DNA of 64,000 nt from the NCBI GenBank assembly GCA_963702755.1, contig CAVPDZ010000009.1:806001-870000 (forward strand). Direction: 5' to 3'. Shown in pieces: positions 34,108 to 41,862 of the stretch (its first letter is position 1; each line of letters starts with the position of its first letter). This stretch comes from JAJPKK01 sp963702755. GTDB lineage: Bacteria > Pseudomonadota > Alphaproteobacteria > Rhizobiales > Xanthobacteraceae. Below the pieces are notes generated by a model. That model was not told the DNA's origin. It ran no database searches and worked only from the letters and a program-made list of their open reading frames with translations. The position numbers were made by a program, and so were the translations under genes.

Positions 34108-35271
34108 ATGCGCATCACCGATATCCGCGAGACCGCAATTCCGCTCAAATCGGATTTGCGGAATTCGAGCTTCGACTTTTCCGAGATGACGACGTCGATC
34201 GTCGCGGTCGTCACCGACGTGATCCGCGGCGGCCGGCCGGTCGCGGGCTTCGCCTTCAACTCGACCGGCCGCTACGCCTGCGGCGCGCAGATGCGCGAGC
34301 GCTTCATTCCCCGCGTGCTGCGCGCCGATCCGGCGAAGCTCGTCGATGCGCGCGGCGATCTCGATCCGGCGCGCGTCCTTGCCGTGATGAGCGCGGGCGA
34401 GAAGGTCGGCGGCGACGCCGAGCGCTCGATCGCGATCGGCACCATCGAAGTCGCGGTGTGGGACGCGGTCGCGAAGATCGCCGACAAGCCGCTCCATCGC
34501 GTGCTCGCGGAACGCTTCAGCGGCGGCAAGCTGCCGGACAAGGTGTTCTGCTACGTGGGCGGCGGCTGGTATCGGCCGGGCGGCACGCTCGGCGACCTCA
34601 AGGACGAGATCCGCCGTCATCTCGGCGCCGGCTACACCATGGTCAAGATCAAGGTCGGCGGCGCGCCGCTCGACGAGGACTGCCGGCGCATCGCCGCGGT
34701 GCTCGACGTGCTCGGCAGCGAGCATCGTCTCGCGGTCGACGCCAACGGCAAGTTCGAGCGCGACGAGGCGCTGGCCTATGCCAAGGCGCTCAAGCCGTTC
34801 GGGCTGAAATGGTTCGAGGAGCCGTGCCATCCGCTCGACTACGCGCTCTATGCCGAGATCGCGCGGGCCTACGATGCGCCGCTCGCGACCGGCGAGAACC
34901 TCTATTCCACTGAAGACGTGCGCAATCTCGTGCGCTTCGGCGGCCTCAAGGCGGGGCGCGACTTCATCCAGGTCGATCCGCCGCAGGCCTATGGCATCAG
35001 CCGGTTCGGCAAGACCGTCGCGATGCTGGAAGGGGAGGGCTGGTCGCGCGCCAATCTCTTTCCCCACGGCGGCAACCAGATGTCGCTCGCTATCGCCGCG
35101 GGCTTCGGCCTCGGCGGCGCAGAGTCCTATCCCGGCGTCTTCGGCGCGTTCGGCGGCTTCGCCGACGATGCCCGCGTCGAGAACGGATACATCACGCTCT
35201 CCGACCGTCCCGGCATCGGCTTCGAGGGCCAGGCCGCGCTCTACACGCTGATGCGGGGGCTCATCGAGTGA
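34108..35271 (+). CDS. tarD: enolase-superfamily dehydratase, D-tartrate dehydratase-like
   Basis: A 387-residue mandelate-racemase-subgroup enzyme. The sequence strongly resembles the D-tartrate dehydratase described from Bradyrhizobium: TDIRETAIPLKSDLRNSSFDFSEMTTSIVAVVTDVIR, GFAFNSTGRYACGAQMRERFIPRVL, the catalytic KxK motif VKIKVGG (residues 180-182), metal ligands in LAVDANGKF, WFEEPCHPLDYAL and LATGENLYS, and the catalytic-His loop LFPHGGNQMSLAIAAGFGLGGAESYPGVFGAFGGFADDARVENGYI. It would convert D-tartrate to oxaloacetate. ATG 34108 starts MRITDIRE; longer in-frame extensions read through palindromic repeat DNA and are unlikely. The symbol is by similarity recall; a related hydroxyacid substrate is possible. 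It is convergent with the CocE/NonD hydrolase, 6 bp apart. Confidence 0.83.
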   Translation: MRITDIRETAIPLKSDLRNSSFDFSEMTTSIVAVVTDVIRGGRPVAGFAFNSTGRYACGAQMRERFIPRVLRADPAKLVDARGDLDPARVLAVMSAGEKVGGDAERSIAIGTIEVAVWDAVAKIADKPLHRVLAERFSGGKLPDKVFCYVGGGWYRPGGTLGDLKDEIRRHLGAGYTMVKIKVGGAPLDEDCRRIAAVLDVLGSEHRLAVDANGKFERDEALAYAKALKPFGLKWFEEPCHPLDYALYAEIARAYDAPLATGENLYSTEDVRNLVRFGGLKAGRDFIQVDPPQAYGISRFGKTVAMLEGEGWSRANLFPHGGNQMSLAIAAGFGLGGAESYPGVFGAFGGFADDARVENGYITLSDRPGIGFEGQAALYTLMRGLIE

Positions 35272-35277
35272 CGTGCA

Positions 35278-37120
35278 TCATTGCTGCCCCGACGCGGTCC
35301 TGATCGGTGCCGGCATGATCGGAAGCTCGATGTAGGAGGGGTGCGCCGCATCGTGGAAGACGGTCTGGCGGGCAGCGACCATCTGGGCATCGGCACCGAC
35401 CGGCTGTCCGGTGTTCAGATTGCGATCGTAGTGGGGAAAATTGCTGCTCGATATTTCGAGCCGGATCTGGTGACCGACCTTGAACAGATTGCTCGTCGGA
35501 AACACCGTGATCGTGTACTCGTACGGCTTTCCTGGATCGAGCGGTTCATGCGTTTCGAGACCGTTGCGATGGCTCGCGCGGACGATGCCATTATTGAGGT
35601 TGATGATTTTTCCGCCGGGCGCCACATCGACGAGCTTCGCTGTCCAATCGGTGTCGGGCGCCGACGAAGCCGCGTAAAGCTTCACGGTGATTGGTCCCGT
35701 CACCTCGACGGCCTCGGACAGCGGCGGGGTCGAGTAGATGAGGACATCAGCGCGTTTTTCGGTGTCGGTCTGATCGTAAGGCCCGACGGGCGCTACGGTG
35801 GCAAAACAGCATGAATGGCCGCCTTTGCTCGGCACCGGATTGGCGGGATCATAAACGTAATGATCGCTTGGCTCGGTGCCGACGGGCGGCACGGTCGTGA
35901 GCTGCCCGTTGCCGAACGATGAATTCGCCTGACCGCGGCTATGGAGGTAGAACTTGGTGAACCGCGTGCCGGGGATCGGCCAATCCTGCGCCTCGCGCCA
36001 GACATTCGGCGCCCATGACGAAGACGCGCACCGGCGGGTCCTTGTCGGCGCCGTTGTTCTTCCCCTTGAGCCAATAATCGAAGAACCGGAGCTGCTGGTC
36101 CATGGTGGTGTTGGCGGCCTCGGGGCCGAAGTCCACATCGCCGCTCTTGGTGTCCCATGGAATGTGCACGTAAGGCCGGATAACCAGCCTCTGCCCGTTC
36201 CGCGCCGCATCCGAGCCGCCGGACTTTCGCATCCCGACAAAGTTTTCGACGCTGCCGTTGAGGAAGACGTCGTACCAGCCGGCGAAATTGAGCGCGGGAA
36301 CCTTTACCTGCGGCCATCGCTCGCGGATGCTCCAGCGCCGCCAATATTCGTCGCGATCGCTGTGCTTGACCCAGTCGAAGAAAAATCCCGCCACTTCGGG
36401 ACGATCCGGCATCAGCCATGGATAGGTTCTGATCGGCAGGTGCGTGTAGGATTTCGCAATGGCGCCGCGCGCTTCGGCGAGCTTGTCGACGACCGACTGA
36501 TCGCCGAGCCGCGGCACGGCGCCGGCCGTGAGCGAAGAGAGCGCCCAGGATTCCTCGAACGCTAGCGAGAACGCGCCGCCTTCATAGGACCAGCCGTCGT
36601 AGTAGTCCGAACCGGTGTGCGCGGGCGCGATTGCGGCAAGATGAGGCGGCGCCTTGATGGCTGCAAGCCATTGCGTCGCGCCGACGTAGGAGAAGCCGTA
36701 CATCCCGACCTTGCCATTCGATTGGGGAAGACCGGCGGCCCATTCGACGGTGTCGTATCCGTCATCGAGTTCGTCGCGGAACGGATAGAAGGTCCCTTCG
36801 GAGGTGTACAACCCACGCAAGTCCTGGATCACGACGATGTAACAGCGCGCCGCATATCCTGACGGCGGACCATAGACCCCGCTCTGGGCGGCGGACTTGT
36901 CGTAGGGCAGGCGCATCAGGAGAACCGGGTAGCTGCCGCTCTCGACCGGGCGATAGACGTCAGCATAGAGCACCGTCCCGTCGCGCATCGTGGCTGCGAC
37001 GTTGATCTCCTTGTGAACGGCGCACTGTTCGGGGGCAGGCTGCGTCTGCGCCGCTACTGGCGCTCCAACCGCCGCGATGCCCGATGCGATCGCGATCCGC
37101 AGCAAGAGTGATGACGGCAT
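35278..37120 (-). CDS. CocE/NonD family hydrolase (X-Pro dipeptidyl-peptidase-like), frameshifted
   Basis: An exported serine hydrolase of about 613 residues. The start at 37120 gives a signal peptide (MPSSLLLRIAIASGIAAVGAPVAAQ). The N-terminal catalytic domain begins VAATMRDGTVLYADVYRPVESGSYPVLLMRLPYDKS, then YIVVIQDLRGLYTSEGTFYPFRDELDDGYDTVEWAAGLPQSNGKVGMYGFSYVGATQWLAAI with the nucleophile in GFSYVG. LNFAGWYDVFLNGSVENF and VHIPWD supply the acid and His regions. Near 36010 an extra G shifts the frame; removing it gives VFVMGPNVWREAQDWP, the usual link to the jelly-roll C-terminal domain (YDPANPVPSKGGHSCCF, VEVTGPITVKLYAASSAPDTDWTAKLVDVAPGGKIINLNNGIVRASHRN, IRLEISSSNFPHYDRNLNTG). Substrate: ester or amide, unknown. 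Confidence 0.88.
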
Positions 37121-37211
37121 GACATCCTCCCCAAGTCGACCTGGTTGTTTTGGCGTTGGTGCAGTTTTGAAAACGTTATCAGGTTGATGACGAACCCGCC
37201 ATGCAGCGCTG

Positions 37212-37265
37212 CCACCCCACCCCGGACTGCCTTCGGCAGTCCGACCCTGCCCCTGCTGGGGAGGA
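37212..37265. repeat. palindromic element, family 6
   Basis: CCACCCCACCCCGGACTGCC, hairpin GGACTGCCTTCGGCAGTCC, then CCCTGCCCCTGCTGGGGAGG. It lies in the divergent gap between the CocE-like and carboxyltransferase genes. Confidence 0.75.
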
Positions 37266-37319
37266 TGCATTTGCGTTCGTGCCGCGGGCGGGGCAATTTC
37301 CGCGGCGGGAGGCTACCGC

Positions 37320-38930
37320 ATGGCGATTCTTGCTGCGCCTGTCGACACCACCAGCGCCGAATTCCGCGCCAATGCGAACGAGATGCGCGCGCTCATCGCC
37401 GATCTCGAACGCCGCCGCGCCGAGGCGGCGCTGGGCGGGCCGGAGCGCGCGCGCGAGCGCCACACCGCGCGGGGCAAGCTGTTGCCGCGCGAGCGCGTGC
37501 TGCGCCTCATCGATCCCGGCACGCCGTTTCTCGAACTCGTCGCCGCTCGCCGCGAACGGCATGTACGAGGACGCGATCCATGGCGCCGGCCTGATCGCCG
37601 GCATCGGCCGCGTCGAGGGCCGCGAATGCGTCATCATCGCCAACGACGCCACCATCAAAGGCGGCACCTACTTCCCGATGACGGTGAAGAAGCATCTGCG
37701 CGCCCAGGAGATCGCGTTCGAGAACCGGCTGCCGTGCATCTATCTCGTCGATTCCGGCGGCGCCAACCTGCCGCGCCAGACCGACGTGTTTCCCGACCGC
37801 GACCACTTCGGCCGCATCTTCTACAACCAGGCCAATCTCTCGGCGGCGGGCATCGCCCAGATCGCGGCCGTGATGGGCTCGTGCACGGCGGGCGGCGCTT
37901 ACGTGCCGGCGATGTCCGACGAGACGATCATCGTGCGCGGGCAGGGCACGATCTTTCTCGGCGGCCCGCCGCTGGTGAAGGCCGCGACCGGGGAGGTGGT
38001 GAGCGCGGAAGACCTTGGCGGCGCCGACGTCCATGCGCGGCGCTCCGGCGTCGCCGACCATATGGCCGCCGACGACAATCATGCGCTCGACGATCTGCCG
38101 GCGCATCGTCGCGAACCTCGGCGGCAGCAAGCGCGTGACGCTTGCGGTCGTGCCGCCGCGTCCGCCGGCGTTCGATGCGCGGGAGATCGACGGCCTGATC
38201 CCGGCCGATCCCAAGAAGCAGCTCGACATGCGCGCCGTCATCGCGCGCCTCGTCGACGGCTCGGAGTTCGACGAGTTCAAGGCGCTCTACGGCACGACGC
38301 TGATCACCGGCTTCGCCCATATCGGCGGCATTCCGGTCGGCGTGCTCGGCAACAACGGCGTGCTGTTCTCGGAATCGGCGCTCAAGGGCACGCACTTCAT
38401 CGAGTTGTGCTGCCAGCGCCGCATCCCGCTGTTGTTCCTGCAGAACATCACCGGCTTCATGGTGGGGAGCCGCTATGAGGCCGGCGGCATCGCCAAGGAC
38501 GGTGCCAAGATGGTGATGGCGGTCGCCTGCGCGCGCGGTGCCGAAGGTCACGGTGATCGTCGGCGGCTCGTACGGCGCCGGCAACTATTCCATGTGCGGG
38601 CGCGCCTACGGGCCGCGCTTTCTGTTCATGTGGCCGAACGCGCGCATCTCGGTGATGGGCGGCGAGCAGGCGGCGAGCGTGCTTGCGACCGTGCGGCGCG
38701 ACAACATCGAGGCTGTCGGCGGCAAGTGGTCGGAGGTCGAGGAGGCGGAGTTCAAGCTGCCGATCCGCGAGCAGTACGAGGCCGAGGGCAATCCGTACTA
38801 CGCGACGGCGCGGCTATGGGACGACGGCATCATTACGCCCGCCGAGACGCCGCGCGTGCTGGCGCTCGCGTTCTCCGCCGCGCTCAACGCGCCGATCCCG
38901 GAAACCCGCTTCGGCGTCTTTCGGATGTGA
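37320..38930 (+). CDS. acyl-CoA carboxylase carboxyltransferase (beta) subunit, three frameshifts
   Basis: The biotin-dependent carboxyltransferase subunit; the sequence is closest to methylcrotonyl-CoA carboxylase beta (leucine breakdown). ATG 37320 follows GGGAGGCTACCGC. Order of blocks: RERHTARGKLLPRERVLRLIDPGTPFLEL; after a shift near 37532 SPLAANGMYEDAIHGAGLIAGIGRVEGRECVIIANDATIKGGTYFPMTVKKHLRAQEIAFENRLPCIYLVDSGGANLPRQTDVFPDRDHFGRIFYNQANLSAAGIAQIA, GSCTAGGAYVPAMSDE; after a shift near 38100 RRIVANLGG; KQLDMRAVIARLVDGSEFDEFKALYGTTLITGFAHIGGIPVGVLGNNGVLFSESALKGTHFIELCCQRRIPLLFLQNITGFMVG; and after a shift near 38537 AVPKVTVIVGGSYGAGNYSMCGRAYGPRFLFMWPNARISVMGGEQAA. Each shift is one extra C or G. 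Corrected length is about 536 residues, the MCC-beta norm. No biotin carboxylase gene follows. Confidence 0.88.
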
Positions 38931-39048
38931 CGGTCCGACCGACTACGGCTGCGGGCGCTTGTGGTGGCCAACGAATAGCCACATCCGCTCGCGGGCCTGC
39001 ATGCTCGCGGCTTGGTGTCGCGACTCGACAGCGTCTCATCATTCTCCG

Positions 39049-39165
39049 ACGTCATGCCCGCGAAAGCGGGCATCCAGTAACCCCTGAGCCATCGATTGTC
39101 GCAAGGCTGCGCCCAATGTCGAGGCTGGTGGTTACTGGATCGCCCGGTCAAGCCGGGCGATGACG
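39049..39165. repeat. palindromic element, family 3
   Basis: ACGTCATGCCCGCGAAAGCGGGCATCCAGTAACC to GGTTACTGGATCGCCCGGTC and AAGCCGGGCGATGACG. It follows the carboxyltransferase gene and precedes a 15-16 bp tandem array and the stop of secreted copy 3. Confidence 0.85.
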
Positions 39166-39186
39166 GACTTGGTAGTTCGTTGGAAG

Positions 39187-39255
39187 CGGATCGCCAATTG
39201 AGGGGATCGCCGATTAGCGGACCACCAATCAGCGGATCGCCAATCAGTCGGATCG
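39187..39255. repeat. tandem array, about four units of 15-16 bp
   Basis: Degenerate head-to-tail units: CGGATCGCCAATTGAG, GGGATCGCCGATTAGC, GGACCACCAATCAGC, GGATCGCCAATCAGTC, then a partial GGATCG. It ends 2 bp before the stop codon of the convergent secreted-family gene (39258). Confidence 0.7.
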
Positions 39256-39257
39256 TT

Positions 39258-40085
39258 CTAATTTCCCGTGCGTTTGAAGTAGCGCAGGTCGGGCGGGGCT
39301 TGGCCTTTTCTCACCGGCATCAGATAGCCGTCGGAGCTCAGGTAATAGTCTTCCTTGCCGATGCTGACGTGTGCGTTGTCCTCGGCGCACACTTCCTCGG
39401 CCCACCAGATCGGCCCCGGCTTCTTGTAGCGCGGATAGTTTCTGAGGATCGTCCACGGCCGCGTGTAGGCGTGGTCGATCAGCGTGATCTCGTCGTGCAG
39501 GATGTCGGGATTGGCCTTGTCGAGGAAGATGCGCTCTTTCACGATGGTCTGATTGTCCGCGTGGGTCGGCAGCGCGCCGTCCAACGTGCGCGGGCCCTTG
39601 ATGAAGCGGGTCTCGACTTCGAGCACGTCGTATTTGCCGTCGCCGTCCTCGTCGACCCACTTGCCGATCGAATGACCGGAGAACACCTCCTCCACCTCCT
39701 CGGGCCATTCGCGCCCGTCGGTATAGATGCGGCGATTGTCGTGGATGTGATCGACGAGGATGTAAGTGGTCTTCGGCGTGATGACGATCTCCATCGCCGC
39801 GTAGGCGTGCATCTGCCGCGGCATTCCCGGCGGGAAGCAGCGATACATGACGTCGGTGCCGTGGCCGCCGGTGGCGCGATCGGCGAGGTTCGCCTGGTAG
39901 ACCGCCTGATATTCGGCGGTCAGCGGCGGCTTCTCGCCGCGCGCCCAGGCGTACATTTCGCTGCGACCCCATCGCCCCGCGAAGTCCGGGTATTTGCTGA
40001 AATCGACGATCTGGGAGCGGGCGTCCGACATGCCCGCGAGGCCGATCCCGAGAGCAAACGCGAATGCGCACCAGCGGTAAGTCAT
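39258..40085 (-). CDS. secreted protein of a three-member paralogous family (copy 3)
   Basis: 275 residues, uninterrupted. The start at 40085 follows GGGGAAACGTC and gives a signal peptide (MTYRWCAFAFALGIGLAGMSDARSQ). The mature protein has the family's blocks: SKYPDFAGRWGRSEMYAWARGEKPPLTAEYQAVYQANLADRATGGHGTD, YRCFPPGMPRQMHAYAAMEIVITPKTTYILVDHIHDNRRIYTDGREWPEE, FSGHSIGKWVDEDGDGKYDVLEVETRFIKGPRTLDGALPTHADNQTIVKERIFLDKANPDILHDEITLIDHAYTRPWTILRNYPRY, CAEDNAHVSIGKEDYYLSSDGYLMPVRKGQAPPDLRYFKRTGN. Two or three Cys residues are conserved between copies. The DEDGDGKYD loop may bind calcium. Its stop abuts a 15-16 bp tandem repeat. Function unknown. Confidence 0.8.
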   Translation of the reverse strand: MTYRWCAFAFALGIGLAGMSDARSQIVDFSKYPDFAGRWGRSEMYAWARGEKPPLTAEYQAVYQANLADRATGGHGTDVMYRCFPPGMPRQMHAYAAMEIVITPKTTYILVDHIHDNRRIYTDGREWPEEVEEVFSGHSIGKWVDEDGDGKYDVLEVETRFIKGPRTLDGALPTHADNQTIVKERIFLDKANPDILHDEITLIDHAYTRPWTILRNYPRYKKPGPIWWAEEVCAEDNAHVSIGKEDYYLSSDGYLMPVRKGQAPPDLRYFKRTGN

Positions 40086-40160
40086 GACGTTTCCCCGACG
40101 AATTATGGTTGGTGCGAAGACTAGCGATTTTTCGGAGGGAGCCGGGAACGGGTGCAAAAC

Positions 40161-40236
40161 TGTAGGGCGCAATAGCGAAGCGTATTGCGCCATCCACGGC
40201 CCGGCGGCGCAATACGCTTTCGCTATTGCGCCCTAC
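40161..40236. repeat. palindromic element, family 7 (TGTAGGGCGCAATAGCG ends)
   Basis: TGTAGGGCGCAATAGCGAAG and CTTTCGCTATTGCGCCCTAC form long inverted arms, with inner CGTATTGCGCC / GGCGCAATACG. It is the only copy of this family in the window. It lies between MAPEG and the start of secreted copy 3. Confidence 0.8.
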
Positions 40237-40267
40237 GGCCCGCACGATTGCCGAGGCTGCGGCCTCG

Positions 40268-40660
40268 TCAGATCAGCGGCAGCTGGATCAGGATCAGGAT
40301 GAGGCCCACGAACGACGCGGCCCACACCAGCGTGCGCAGCCACGGAATGCCGATGATGTAGATGATGGCGTAGGCGAGCCGCGACCAGAAGAAGATCTGC
40401 GCGCCGAGGCCCGTCATGTAGTTGTTCTTGTTGGTCACTTCCGTGATCAGGATGAGGATCGCGAACAGCACCAGGCTTTCGAGCATGTTGCGGTGCGCGC
40501 GCAGAGCGCGCCCGGCCCAGCCGGTCGCGAGCCGCGCGTCGTCGCGATTGCCGACGGCCCACGGCAACCCGAACTGCAGCACGGTGCCGCTGGCCGCGAT
40601 CAACATCTGCACGGCCGCGAGGATCGCCGTCCAGAGAAGCATCGTGAGTTCGAGCGACAT
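40268..40660 (-). CDS. MAPEG family membrane protein
   Basis: A 130-residue four-helix membrane protein of the MAPEG group (membrane-associated proteins in eicosanoid and glutathione metabolism). The start at 40660 follows a GGGAGGTCCACC ribosome site. Helix 1 is LTMLLWTAILAAVQMLIAASG, then LQFGLPWAVGNRDDARLATGWAGRALRAHRNMLESLVLFAILILITEV with the family's GRA-x-R-A-x-x-N-x-x-E motif near residue 52. Helices 3 and 4 are FFWSRLAYAIIYIIGIPWLRTLVWAASFVGLILILIQL. Bacterial members are glutathione-transferase- or peroxidase-like, but a specific activity cannot be assigned. It is a single gene with palindromic elements on both sides. Confidence 0.9.
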   Translation of the reverse strand: MSLELTMLLWTAILAAVQMLIAASGTVLQFGLPWAVGNRDDARLATGWAGRALRAHRNMLESLVLFAILILITEVTNKNNYMTGLGAQIFFWSRLAYAIIYIIGIPWLRTLVWAASFVGLILILIQLPLI

Positions 40661-40762
40661 GGTGGACCTCCCCAGGTTTCCGCGTCGCCCAATTCTGCAA
40701 TGTTTGGCCGCCCGACGCCAGCGCGGGAGTGCCGTGACGGCCTCTTTGCGAACATCTTACAG

Positions 40763-40870
40763 ACGTCATCCTGAGGAGCGCCGAAGGCGCGTCTCGAAGG
40801 ATGGCCACATGCTCCGCCGTGCCCGCTGCCATCCTTCGAGGCTCGCTTCGCTCGCACCTCAGGATGACGT
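40763..40870. repeat. palindromic element, family 1
   Basis: ACGTCATCCTGAGGAGCGCC to CGCACCTCAGGATGACGT, with inner TCGAAGGATGGC / GCCATCCTTCGA. It lies in the gap upstream of MAPEG; the rest of that gap (40871-41162) shows no gene. Confidence 0.85.
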
Positions 40871-41162
40871 CTGAATTGTGGGCACGCTCATAATGTTTGC
40901 ATGCAGTGCTCGCAGCGCGTGCGCCGTCTTCACGCGCTCTCGCACCCGCGAAGGCCCGGCGAGACAGCGTGCTCACGGAACCATCCGCCGTCGCGAAGGT
41001 TACGCCATAGGGCACGGCGCGCCGTCGGCGACATTTTGTCCGCTTGGCCGCCCACGCGCGGCCCCACGCCCGCCAATCTCCCGCGTCATGGATTAAAGCT
41101 CATGGATTGACGCGCAGATCCCATCCATCGCCACACGGCCGACAGAACAATCGCAAAGCCAA

Positions 41163-41198
41163 GCCAACGAAGGAGCCAACGAAGGAGCCAACGAAGGA
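41163..41198 (+). repeat. three tandem copies of a 12-bp unit containing AAGGAG, just before a start codon
   Basis: GCCAACGAAGGA is repeated exactly three times (41163-41174, 41175-41186, 41187-41198), followed by GGATGTGAG and ATG 41208. Each unit boundary creates AAGGAG or AAGGAGG, so the gene at 41208 carries three Shine-Dalgarno-like sequences in a row; the last is well placed. Replication slippage could change the copy number. Confidence 0.8.
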
Positions 41199-41207
41199 GG
41201 ATGTGAG

Positions 41208-41438
41208 ATGTCGTACAAGGTCTACAGCGGCCCGCTCGGCACCGAGACGGTGTCGCCGATCAGCAAGGACCGCATGCTGTTCAAGGAATTCACGAGCCTC
41301 GACGAGGCGCTGTCGTGGGCCGGCCACGTCAAGACCACGGGGCGCGTCGCGCTCCTGATCGAAGGCAGCGGCGGCGAGCGCTACGACAAGCGCGACATCG
41401 CCGCCGTCCTCGCCGCCCGCGAAGCCCGCGCGGGCTAG
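41208..41438 (+). CDS. small hypothetical protein behind a triplicated ribosome-binding site
   Basis: 76 residues, unrecognised. MSYKVYSGPLGTETVSPISKDRMLFKEFTSLDEALSWAGHVKTTGRVALLIEGSGGERYDKRDIAAVLAAREARAG has an alpha/beta pattern: a strand (YKVYSGP), a helix (FTSLDEALSWAGHVKTT), a strand (RVALLIEG) and a C-terminal helix (KRDIAAVLAAREA). No signal peptide or membrane segment. Coding support comes from the strong ribosome site, clean start and normal codon use. The C-terminal stop runs into a family 4 palindromic element. The three tandem ribosome-site repeats before it are the notable feature. It could be a small stress or regulatory protein, but nothing in the sequence proves this. Confidence 0.7.
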   Translation: MSYKVYSGPLGTETVSPISKDRMLFKEFTSLDEALSWAGHVKTTGRVALLIEGSGGERYDKRDIAAVLAAREARAG

Positions 41439-41471
41439 GGCCGGGAGCCCCACCGCCGTAGCCCGCTTGCC

Positions 41472-41576
41472 GTAGCCCGGATGAGCGAAGCGAAATCCGG
41501 GAACGGCGTTTCAACACGAACGGCTTTTCTGATTGCGATGCGGTCCCCGGATTTCGCTTCGCTCCATCCGGGCTAC
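41472..41576. repeat. palindromic element, family 4
   Basis: CGTAGCCCGGATGAGCGAAG followed by CGAAATCCGGG, mirrored by CCCGGATTTCGCTTCGCTCC and ATCCGGGCTAC. Additional half arms (CGTAGCCCG at 41458, TCATCCGGGCTACG near 41598-41611) show nested or repeated insertion. Confidence 0.8.
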
Positions 41577-41606
41577 AGGCGACCTGCCGCGCTGCGCTCA
41601 TCCGGG

Positions 41607-41861
41607 CTACGCGCTGCGAGCTTTCTTGGGCTTCGATGTCTGTCGGCGATCACGTGCCGCGCGTGTGCGCCGCGCGGCGGCTGTCAGATCGCGCGCGCCA
41701 CGCGTCGTGTCGCCTCGTCCTTCAAGGAGGCCGGCGACCGAAATATCCTCGTCAAGTTCTTCCCAATGCAAGCCGAGACGGGAAAGCTCGACCTGTTTGC
41801 GTTGCGCGCGAGTTGCATTCAGGAGACGCGGAAACCACGCCAACGGCAGGAGGAAGCCGCG
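41607..41861 (-). pseudogene. 5'-truncated DUF2442 domain gene
   Basis: The minus frame ending at 41607 reads RGFLLPLAWFPRLLNATRAQRKQVELSRLGLHWEELDEDISVAGLLEGRGDTTRGARDLTAAARRTRAARDRRQTSKPKKARSA. The segment from LPLAWFPRLLNATRAQR to LHWEELDEDISVAGLL is the diagnostic core of DUF2442 proteins. The family's N-terminal strands (about 20-30 residues plus start) are missing: the sequence changes at about 41862 into the stop region of the low-GC HEPN-like gene. DUF2442 genes often sit next to a DUF4160 gene in toxin-antitoxin-like pairs; no DUF4160 remains. The simplest reading is that insertion of the low-GC segment removed the 5' part. A basic tail (KPKKARSA) is unusual but not impossible. Confidence 0.65.
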
Positions 41862-41862
41862 T

